Shown here: positions 9,901 to 16,313 of the stretch, one piece after another
Position numbering within the stretch: position 1 is the stretch's first letter
How the letters are laid out: every line of letters begins with the position of its first letter
From: Phycisphaerales bacterium
GTDB taxonomy: Bacteria > Planctomycetota > Phycisphaerae > Phycisphaerales > UBA1924
Assembly: GCA_029213305.1 (NCBI GenBank)
Contig: JARGPA010000011.1
Coordinates: forward strand, 1-64,000
DNA: 64,000 nt
Direction of reading: 5' to 3'
Notes under the pieces: generated by a model
Databases searched by the model: none
Told to the model about the DNA's origin: nothing
Seen by the model: the letters and a program-made list of their open reading frames with translations, nothing else
Program-made: the position numbers and the translations under genes

Positions 9901-9923
9901 GTGACGATATAAACGAATCATAA
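6921..9923 (+). CDS. large VWA / glutamine-amidotransferase-like membrane protein
   Basis: 1000 residues from the ATG at 6921; a TTG one codon earlier is an alternative. Three N-terminal hydrophobic segments precede a first VWA domain starting VTVIVDASQSIP (a D-x-S-x-S metal site). A class-I glutamine-amidotransferase-like fold follows, with GGGLVMVGGPESFGAGGW but no obvious catalytic Cys. Then comes a second VWA-like region around 'HCIVISDGDPSMS', a beta-rich section, a membrane helix near residue 865 (VWLVFAMIGIGVFLMDV) and a charged cytoplasmic tail. This architecture is common beside MoxR/DUF58 genes in Planctomycetota. It probably works as a periplasmic scaffold or metal-dependent binding protein with the MoxR ATPase. 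Confidence 0.85.
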   Translation: MFSNLQLANLSLGPIQFGLEIYLLLIPIFGFLTIFIARKSISGLGNGSRVAALLIRLFAIVFIVGALAEPSLKKTSEDVGVTVIVDASQSIPIGAQEQIDQYIAQSQPNSRKADDELGVITVAENAYTQSLVSRATTRVDRQFIGDTDGTNLMKAISLAIASAPDSVANRIVLISDGNETDGSLLRAAQAAKAQGIPIDVLPVEFAYAEEVILEAVQTPANVRVGETITLKVVLSSTVPAIGRLLISQDGTIIDLNAASDELGKIVELKEGRNVLAVSVEVQRPGAVSYEAVFEPLTALTQDGEQASTIGDSIPENNRGSAITFVGSEGSVLIVAETDDEAEQFEKVLAKAGLKSVRITSAQFPSTLPELASYEAVVFLNQSAYSYSEAQQEIMRQYIKDSGGGLVMVGGPESFGAGGWIGSPLADALPIRLDPPQKRQMPRGALALVIHSVEIPRGVFYGKQICNSAVDTLSRLDLVGIIEYQGFGGTDWIYPLTPVGDRSSVKRAIQNLSFGDMPSFDPSLQLALSGLSNAAAGQKHCIVISDGDPSMSRSLLRKFKQAGITISAVGVNPHSPNDTNTLRTMAQVTGGNYYAVANNALATLPQIFIKEAQTIRRALIWEGESFSPARTGVPTETMRGITSVPEINGYVVTAPREGLSLVTLRGKEEDPIAAQWQHGLGRVVTFTSDVSTRWTPSWVGWSGFDQFWEQHIRWAMRPSGSATMRVSTENMGDKTRVIVEAFDPEGERLNFADFQARAATPDGQGLGIEVQQVGPGRYEGEFNSDQAGAYVINLQYRAANSDGGVLAGSAQAAVTRPFADEFKALSTNLPLLRQVASITGGRELSTDPMSADLWSRDGVKVPVALTPVWLVFAMIGIGVFLMDVAVRRVRIDPAMIAAFVRRGASKETDRSTDSTQAMRAARTRASSRTGDDDRMSSSRKFEAPIDAPKTSEPIAMSGEEETTKPTIGKPKRTIEKDTEPMDALSALRAAKKRARDDINES

Positions 9924-9971
9924 ACTCAGTTGATGATGAATCGGCGTGGGAATCGCCGCAAGGAGTGAACG

Positions 9972-11021
9972 ATGGCAATGAACGAATCAATGGATACTCC
10001 ACAAGAGGTAAAAGCAGAATGCGATGCATTCCGTGAAACATTTTCTAATCTCCGTTCCGAGATCGGAAAGGTCATGGTGGGACAACAGCAAGTCGTTGAC
10101 GCGGTTCTTGTTTGTCTCTTCGCAGGTGGTAATGTATTGCTCGAAGGCGTCCCGGGTTTAGGTAAAACATTGCTCGTCCGGACACTCGCAAAGACACTGT
10201 CACTCCCATTTAATCGGATACAGTTTACCCCTGACTTAATGCCTGCAGATGTCATCGGAACCAACATTGTCTCTGAAGATCCTGACAGCGGTAAACGATC
10301 TTTTGAGTTCCAAAGAGGTCCGATCTTTGCGCAGATTCTGCTTGCAGATGAGATCAATCGTGCGACTCCCAAGACTCAATCTGCATTACTCGAAGCAATG
10401 CAAGAGCACTCGGTAACAGTTGCAGGACATACCTACACGCTCGATGAACCTTTCCTCGTGTTAGCAACTCAAAATCCAATTGAACAAGAGGGTACTTACC
10501 CACTCCCTGAAGCTCAGCTTGATCGTTTTCTACTCAAGGTTGATGTAGGGTATGCAGGGCTTGCAGATTTAATGGAGATTATTGATCGAACCACAGGGGC
10601 GCATAATCCGGAAGCTTCTGCGATCGTTGATGGCCAACGCATCTTGGACATGCAGGGGCTCGTTAAATCTGTTGTCGTTGCGCCACATGTGAAGCAATAC
10701 GCAGCGAGATTGGTTCTTGCGACTCACCCTGAAACGGATACCGCGGCGGGCGGTGCAAACGGTCCTACCAATCGCTATATCCGATGTGGTGTATCTCCAC
10801 GTGGCGCTCAAGCGTTGATCCTTGCAGGTAAGGTTCGAGCGCTGGTCGATGGCAGGTTCCATGTGAGTTATCAAGATATTCAAGATGTCGCAATGTCTTG
10901 TCTTCGTCATCGAATCTTGCTCAACTTTGAAGCAGAAGCAGATCGAGTAGATAGTGATGCACTTGTACAAGAGATCTTGAAACTCACTCCTACACAACCC
11001 ACCGCGATGGCGGGGATCTAA
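9972..11021 (+). CDS. MoxR-family AAA+ ATPase
   Basis: 349 residues. Walker A GVPGLGKT is at about residues 60-67, Walker B is LLADEIN, sensor 1 is ATQNPIEQEGTYPLPEAQLDRF (also a MoxR signature), and a C-terminal lid domain is present. MoxR ATPases act as chaperone-like remodelers that mature or insert metal cofactors into partners carrying VWA or DUF58 domains. AAGGAG at 9960-9965 precedes the ATG. A small GGCG/CGCC hairpin sits just before this site in the 48-base gap after the VWA gene. The DUF58 gene follows after 3 bases. Confidence 0.95.
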   Translation: MAMNESMDTPQEVKAECDAFRETFSNLRSEIGKVMVGQQQVVDAVLVCLFAGGNVLLEGVPGLGKTLLVRTLAKTLSLPFNRIQFTPDLMPADVIGTNIVSEDPDSGKRSFEFQRGPIFAQILLADEINRATPKTQSALLEAMQEHSVTVAGHTYTLDEPFLVLATQNPIEQEGTYPLPEAQLDRFLLKVDVGYAGLADLMEIIDRTTGAHNPEASAIVDGQRILDMQGLVKSVVVAPHVKQYAARLVLATHPETDTAAGGANGPTNRYIRCGVSPRGAQALILAGKVRALVDGRFHVSYQDIQDVAMSCLRHRILLNFEAEADRVDSDALVQEILKLTPTQPTAMAGI

Positions 11022-11024
11022 TCT

Positions 11025-11972
11025 ATGTTGCGATCAGAAAATCCAACTCGTCCAACAACAATCGATGAACTACTCTCGTCTCAGCTTATCGCGAAGATTT
11101 CTCAACTGGATGTGTCGTCGAAGAAGATCTTTGCAGGGAAACTCAAGGGCGAACGCAGAAGCAAGAAACGAGGAGAATCCGTCGAGTTCGCGGATCATCG
11201 ACCTTACGCAACTGGAGATGATCTTCGTCATATTGATTGGAATATCTACGCGCGTCTCGATCGATTCTTCATGAAACTCTTCATGGAAGAAGAGGATTTG
11301 TCGCTTCATATCGTTATTGACGCGTCTGCCTCTTCAGATTGTGGCGAACCCAACAAGTTTTATTACATGCAACAAGTCGCAATGGCGATGGGATACATCG
11401 GGCTCATTAATCTGAACCGAGTTGCAGTGACTGCGGTTGGGCTTCGCGATGAGCTTGTTATTCCAGGAGGGGATAAGTCAATCGCAGGGAACATCCGAGA
11501 CCTTCGAGGCCGACGAAGAACGCATGATCTTGCTCGATTCCTCTGTTCGATCGAACCCGAAGGGTCTACCGATTTCGCACAAGCATGCAAACGGATCGCG
11601 ATGACAAGACGAGGGAAAGGTGTGATGATTGTTCTCTCAGATTTCCTGATGAAGGAAGGATACGAGACGGGACTCCGGATGTTGGTGGGACGCGGGTACG
11701 ATGTCTTTGCGATACAGACGCTCTCGCCTCAGGAAGTTGAACCTGACATCGCGGGAGATCTTCAACTTCGTGATGTCGAAGATGGAGATATGGCTGAAGT
11801 GACTATTTCCGCTCCATTACTCAAGAAATACAAAGAGAACCTCGCTGCGTATTGTCAAGGGTTAAGAGATTTCTGTGCTCGCAGAGAAATCACCGCGTTA
11901 ACAATCCAGACGGACACTCCAATCGACACGCTCCTGCTCGACTATCTCCGTAAACGTGGCGTACTTCGGTGA
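11025..11972 (+). CDS. DUF58 domain protein
   Basis: 315 residues. The family hallmark DDLRHIDWNIYARLDRFFMK is at about 67-86, followed by a degenerate VWA fold with HIVIDASASSD as the metal-site loop. DUF58 proteins are usual partners of MoxR ATPases. It begins 3 bases after moxR and its stop overlaps the start of the barstar-like gene, indicating one transcript. Confidence 0.93.
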   Translation: MLRSENPTRPTTIDELLSSQLIAKISQLDVSSKKIFAGKLKGERRSKKRGESVEFADHRPYATGDDLRHIDWNIYARLDRFFMKLFMEEEDLSLHIVIDASASSDCGEPNKFYYMQQVAMAMGYIGLINLNRVAVTAVGLRDELVIPGGDKSIAGNIRDLRGRRRTHDLARFLCSIEPEGSTDFAQACKRIAMTRRGKGVMIVLSDFLMKEGYETGLRMLVGRGYDVFAIQTLSPQEVEPDIAGDLQLRDVEDGDMAEVTISAPLLKKYKENLAAYCQGLRDFCARREITALTIQTDTPIDTLLLDYLRKRGVLR

Positions 11973-12370
11973 ATATGCATGATCCTCTGCAAAATACTCG
12001 AATTGAGTTTGACGGCGCTTTAATCCAATCGACGGAAGATTTCTATCAAGTAATAGGGGTGGCAGTAGGTGGCGATGGAAACTACTTCGGATCAAATCTT
12101 GATGCGCTCTACGATTGTCTATACGGTGGGTATGGTGTCGAGCCGCCTTGTGAGTTTGTATGGCACAATCACCGAGCATCACAACTCGCTTTGGGATTTC
12201 CAGAAACAATAAGGCAGCTTGAGATTCGGCTCACGGGTTGGCATCCAACCGCAAGAGGCCAGATTGCTCAAGAAATTAAATGTGCAAAACGAGGTATAGG
12301 AACTACAGTGTTTGACTGGTTTGTCAGTGTCTTCGAAGATGCCGAAGGGGTGAATCTTGTTCTCCACTGA
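11969..12370 (+). CDS. barstar-like protein
   Basis: 133 residues from a GTG at 11969; the ATG at 11975 is equally plausible. The segment GNYFGSNLDALYDCLYGG (about residues 29-46) is the characteristic barstar (barnase inhibitor) core, and a C-terminal helix-strand pair follows. Classical barstar neutralises a secreted RNase, but no barnase-like gene is visible in this window. The start overlaps the DUF58 stop by 4 bases, so it is tightly coupled to the MoxR operon. It may be an immunity protein without its toxin, or a domain reused for binding another partner. Confidence 0.75.
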   Translation: MNMHDPLQNTRIEFDGALIQSTEDFYQVIGVAVGGDGNYFGSNLDALYDCLYGGYGVEPPCEFVWHNHRASQLALGFPETIRQLEIRLTGWHPTARGQIAQEIKCAKRGIGTTVFDWFVSVFEDAEGVNLVLH

Positions 12371-12530
12371 TTAGAGCGAATCATCTTAACTTTGGGAGAC
12401 CGTCTCTGTTCATTCTTCGATATCAGAGTATCACACAATAGAATTTATGAAAATTCTACCTTTCATGCAACGAATCACACACATTCTCATGTATCTTCTC
12501 ATTAGAGCCAATCGATCTAAAGGCTTAAAA

Positions 12531-12554
12531 GAAGAGTGAAGAGAAGAGTGAAGA
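12531..12554. repeat. two tandem 12-bp repeats just before a ribosome-binding site
   Basis: GAAGAGTGAAGA occurs twice back to back (12531-12542 and 12543-12554) and runs into GAGAGG, the ribosome-binding site of the PEP-CTERM gene. Slippage here would change the leader without shifting the frame of the mature protein. Confidence 0.8.
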
Positions 12555-12565
12555 GAGGAAATCGA

Positions 12566-13252
12566 ATGAATAAGCTCGCTACAGTCGCAGCATTGTCATG
12601 CACCGCGACGATTGTTTCTGCACAATCAACAGTCGATTACACAACTACAGGTTGGTCAGAATTTGGTACTTCGAGTACGACAGGTGTTGCAGGCAACTTC
12701 CTTCCGGGATGGACGACTATAAACGCAACTCCAGATGTTGGGTATGACTTGTTCTTTGTGCCCACAACAACATTGTCAGGTGCGGCAGATGACGCGGGGC
12801 TTTGGCTCAATCAGTTTGACTTAGCAAGCCCAAATGCGATTTCCAACGAAGTCGCACGTCTCTCGTTATCAGGATTCACAATCGGCGAAACTTATAGTCT
12901 TGATTTTTATTCAACCCTGTATTGGTCAACCCCATCTGGATGGATCGGGAATGACGACGCACTCGATGTTGCGATCGTTGGAGCAAGTATCAGCGATTGG
13001 GATTCAACAATCCTAAGTGACCCGGGTGATATTGACGGATTAAACACTTGGGAATCGCAGTCACTCGTCTTCACTGCAACAAGCTCGATCGTTACTTTTG
13101 ATTTCGGAGGGAACGCGTCGTATCACTCAGATATTGGGACTAATGCAACGAGGATCGGGATTGATGGTTTCTCGGCGCGTGCTGTTCCTGCACCTGCTTC
13201 GGTGGTTCTTATGGGGATGGGTGGTTTGCTTGTCGGTCGCCGACGTCGTTGA
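12566..13252 (+). CDS. PEP-CTERM-type exported protein
   Basis: 228 residues from the ATG at 12566, chosen because AGAGAGGAA precedes it and because it gives a clean signal peptide (MNKLATVAALSCTATIVSA). The mature part is a beta-rich, Thr/Ser/Asp-rich domain of about 180 residues with no cysteine motif. The C-terminus has the sorting signal pattern: VPAPAS, a hydrophobic helix (VVLMGMGGLLVG) and RRRR, which the exosortase system recognises. It is probably exported and anchored or released at the cell surface. A strong terminator follows. Confidence 0.85.
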   Translation: MNKLATVAALSCTATIVSAQSTVDYTTTGWSEFGTSSTTGVAGNFLPGWTTINATPDVGYDLFFVPTTTLSGAADDAGLWLNQFDLASPNAISNEVARLSLSGFTIGETYSLDFYSTLYWSTPSGWIGNDDALDVAIVGASISDWDSTILSDPGDIDGLNTWESQSLVFTATSSIVTFDFGGNASYHSDIGTNATRIGIDGFSARAVPAPASVVLMGMGGLLVGRRRR

Positions 13253-13277
13253 AATCTTTAACCATGACCAAATGTAA

Positions 13278-13306
13278 CAACGGGTTGAATCAACCCGTTG
13301 TTTTTT
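13278..13306 (+). terminator. Rho-independent terminator
   Basis: A perfect 10-bp stem CAACGGGTTG/CAACCCGTTG (13278-13287 with 13291-13300) with a 3-base loop is followed by six T. It ends the PEP-CTERM gene transcript. Confidence 0.93.
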
Positions 13307-13400
13307 CATATGGACTCTGGATCGCATGTGCATCCATTTGGTCTCATTCAGAGTATACTTAACATCGGATCCACACATTGCTTCGGAGTACCAATCTTTC

Positions 13401-15524
13401 ATGACATGGGCAACCCCAATGCTTGCTGCAATCGTCGCTGCTATTGCTATCCCTGCGCTTGTGATACTTTATTTTCTCAAGCTCCGGCGGATCCCACGAG
13501 AGGTGTCTTCGACATTGCTCTGGAAGAAAGCGATTCAAGATCTTCAGGCGAACGCGCCTTTTCAAAGACTCCGTAAGAACTTGCTCTTGTTTCTACAACT
13601 CATTGTTCTTGGATTGATCATTTTTGGTCTTGCTCAACCTCGTTCTGCGTCATCTGTTTCATCTGGTCAAAAATTTATTCTGATGATCGATCGCTCTGCT
13701 TCGATGGCATCGGTTGATGGGCAAACTGATCTCGGAAAGCAAACTCGTTTCGAAGAAGCAAAGAAACAAGCTATCGAACTCGTGCAATCCATGCGAGAGC
13801 CTTCAATGTTCTCGCAAGGTGAGAAAGCAGACGAAGCGATGATCATCGCATTCGATGCAAACGCTGAGATCATTACATCGTTTACGAGCGATCAATCTGA
13901 ACTGATCAACTCGATCAACTCAATCACACAATCAGATGCCCCTTCTTCAATTGCAGAAGCGTATCGTCTCGCTCAAGCACAACGGCCTAAAAGAATTGTG
14001 AACGCAACGAACGAGGCGGGGGAGATAACAGAGTCTCATGAACTTGATGAACTCAAAGGGGGAGAGCCGTATTTCTTTCATTTGTTCTCAGATGGCCGAG
14101 TTTCTGATATAGATTCGGTTCGAGCAGAAGAAGTAGATGCTCAAACAACATTTGAGTATCATGCGATTGGTTCACAGTCTTCAAACAATATCGGGCTCGT
14201 TGCACTTCGCTCAGAGAGAGACTATGACACGCCTTCAAAACTCTCGATATTTGTAGCAGTTCAATCAACAGATAGTATCGAACGCACAATCGATGCAGAG
14301 CTCATTATTGACGGATCTACTCGTTCTGTACGCTCGATTGATTTGCCCGCTGCAACGATTGACGAAACCACAGGACAACGAACTCCGGCATCTGGAGGCG
14401 TTATCTTTGAGCTTGATGAACCCAATGGGATTATCGCTCGCGTGCGACTTGATACAAACGGAAATGAGAACCCTGAAGCTGATGTGTTACTCAGTGACAA
14501 TGAAGCAACGCTTGTTGTGCCTCCTGCAAAGCAAGCAGCAGTCGCATTGATCTCAACTGGAAATCTATTTGTTGGTTCTGCGATTCAGGGGATGCCATTA
14601 TCTCGTTTTGATACGATTACTCCCGCGCAATACGAAGAGAACCGAGTATCCGGAGAAAACGATGTCTACGACTTGATCATCTTGGATGGATATCTTCCCA
14701 AGAAAGATGAGTTTGGGAGCATCCTTGACCCTGGTCGATATCTGATCCTTGGGGAAGTGGTGCCGCCTCCATATGGAGTTGTCGACAAGGGGGTGGGGTC
14801 TGGTGGATCAATTATAGATTGGCGCCGCACTCATCCTGTCTTGCGTGATTTGACACTCGACGCATTGCTTCTTGCAGAAAACCCTATTGTTGAAATTCCT
14901 GAAGATTCAGGAGTGATTTCTCTTGCAGAGACTGCGTCAGGTCCTGTGATACTCGAAACGAGTGATGCAGATGTTCGCGCGATTATGGTTCCATTCGAGC
15001 TAACAAAAACGAACTGGCCATTCGATGTCAGCTTTGTTGTTTTCTTAGCGTCAACAGTCGATTATCTTGCAACAGGATCAACAGTCGCAGTAGATCAAAA
15101 CGAACGACAGATTGTCCCAGGGAATGTACTCAGTGACCGAATCCCTGCAGATGCATCTGGGGTTCGGGTGTTACTCCCTGACGGGTCTCGCTCTGAGGAG
15201 TTGATTCCAACTGCGGATGGGCGCGTTGTATACGGGCCTATCACAAATGCAGGCTTGTATCGACTACGATGGAGAGGAACGAGTGCGCCTACAGATGTGG
15301 TTGAAGATGGAACGAACTATCGAACATTCGCAGCAAACTTACTCGATCCGACTGAGTCGAATGTGTCTACTCAATCCACAATCGCATTGGCAAATCAAAT
15401 TGTAACTGCGGATTCGAGCACTCAACGAAAGAGAATCAAAGACTGGTGGCCGTATTTCTTAATGGGCGCTCTCTTGATTCTGTTGTTCGAATGGTGGGTG
15501 TACAACAAAAAAATGTATCTCTGA
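13401..15524 (+). CDS. BatA-like N-terminal / VWA membrane protein
   Basis: 707 residues from the ATG at 13401 (MTWATPML...), preferred over an in-frame codon at 13326 because it directly precedes the first membrane helix. The protein starts with the BatA N-terminal two-helix module and its 'LYFLKLRRIPREVSSTLLW' linker. A VWA domain with metal-site loop MIDRSASM follows, then a long beta-rich periplasmic part, then a final membrane helix (WWPYFLMGALLILLFEWWVY). It fits the same MoxR-associated pathway as the operon at 4034-12370, but it is separated from it by the PEP-CTERM gene and a terminator. Confidence 0.85.
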   Translation: MTWATPMLAAIVAAIAIPALVILYFLKLRRIPREVSSTLLWKKAIQDLQANAPFQRLRKNLLLFLQLIVLGLIIFGLAQPRSASSVSSGQKFILMIDRSASMASVDGQTDLGKQTRFEEAKKQAIELVQSMREPSMFSQGEKADEAMIIAFDANAEIITSFTSDQSELINSINSITQSDAPSSIAEAYRLAQAQRPKRIVNATNEAGEITESHELDELKGGEPYFFHLFSDGRVSDIDSVRAEEVDAQTTFEYHAIGSQSSNNIGLVALRSERDYDTPSKLSIFVAVQSTDSIERTIDAELIIDGSTRSVRSIDLPAATIDETTGQRTPASGGVIFELDEPNGIIARVRLDTNGNENPEADVLLSDNEATLVVPPAKQAAVALISTGNLFVGSAIQGMPLSRFDTITPAQYEENRVSGENDVYDLIILDGYLPKKDEFGSILDPGRYLILGEVVPPPYGVVDKGVGSGGSIIDWRRTHPVLRDLTLDALLLAENPIVEIPEDSGVISLAETASGPVILETSDADVRAIMVPFELTKTNWPFDVSFVVFLASTVDYLATGSTVAVDQNERQIVPGNVLSDRIPADASGVRVLLPDGSRSEELIPTADGRVVYGPITNAGLYRLRWRGTSAPTDVVEDGTNYRTFAANLLDPTESNVSTQSTIALANQIVTADSSTQRKRIKDWWPYFLMGALLILLFEWWVYNKKMYL

Positions 15525-15526
15525 AA

Positions 15527-16183
15527 CTACTCAACGAACACTGAGATTTCATCGATTGATTTTCTCTCTAGATCAGGTACGGTGCAGTCATCCGCAGGAT
15601 ATCCCATCGGGATAACCATATAGGGGCGCTCGTTCTCTGATCGTCCAAGCACTTCGCGAAGGAAATTCATCGGACTCGGGGTATGCGTGAGTGTTGCTAG
15701 TCCCGCATGATGTGCAGCGGTAAGGAGCATTCCCGTCGCGATACCTACAGATTCGTTGAGATAATATACTTGATCGCCTTCGTCAGTCTTTCTGAGCGCC
15801 ATGACGACAATCAACCATGGAACGGTATCGATGTAGGATTTGTCTGCGTTGGTTTCAAAGTCTTCAAGATCTTCCAGCCACCGATCAGAAGCTCGATTCT
15901 CATAGAACTCTGTTTCCACTTCTTCGATGGCTGCTCGGATCTTGTGTTTGATCTCTTTGTTCGAGATTGCGACGAATCGCCAAGGTTGTTTATGGGCACC
16001 CGATGGAGCAGTCCCAGCAGCAAGAATCACGGATTCAATAACGCTACGGGGGACTTCGCGATCTGAGAACATCCGAACCGTTCGTCTCTTAGAGATCACA
16101 TCGTAGAAATCTTGGGCAGAGTCAAGAGCTGGTTTGCTCGGAGCATACGGGTGATGTTTCACTTGCGGTGCATGATTGCTCAT
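15527..16183 (-). CDS. nitroreductase-family flavoprotein
   Basis: 218 residues from the ATG at 16183; a TTG at 16225 would add 14 residues. Nitroreductase/FMN-reductase hallmarks are ISKRRTVRMFSDREVP near the N-terminus, GTAPSGAHKQPWRFVAI (FMN-binding loop) and a C-terminal MGYPADDCTVPDL. Such enzymes use FMN and NAD(P)H to reduce nitro compounds, quinones or flavins; some relatives dehalogenate iodotyrosine. It converges on the VWA gene with only 2 bases between stops. Confidence 0.92.
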   Translation of the reverse strand: MSNHAPQVKHHPYAPSKPALDSAQDFYDVISKRRTVRMFSDREVPRSVIESVILAAGTAPSGAHKQPWRFVAISNKEIKHKIRAAIEEVETEFYENRASDRWLEDLEDFETNADKSYIDTVPWLIVVMALRKTDEGDQVYYLNESVGIATGMLLTAAHHAGLATLTHTPSPMNFLREVLGRSENERPYMVIPMGYPADDCTVPDLERKSIDEISVFVE

Positions 16184-16313
16184 AAAGTGGGTCTCGATGG
16201 GAACAGAGTTGAGCCGAGAAGACAATCTATCTTAGGGGCTTCTTATTTGGAATCGAGCAGGAAAAACGAAGGCTTTTTCGTGAATATTCACTCAGAATGC
16301 CGATATCTGACTG

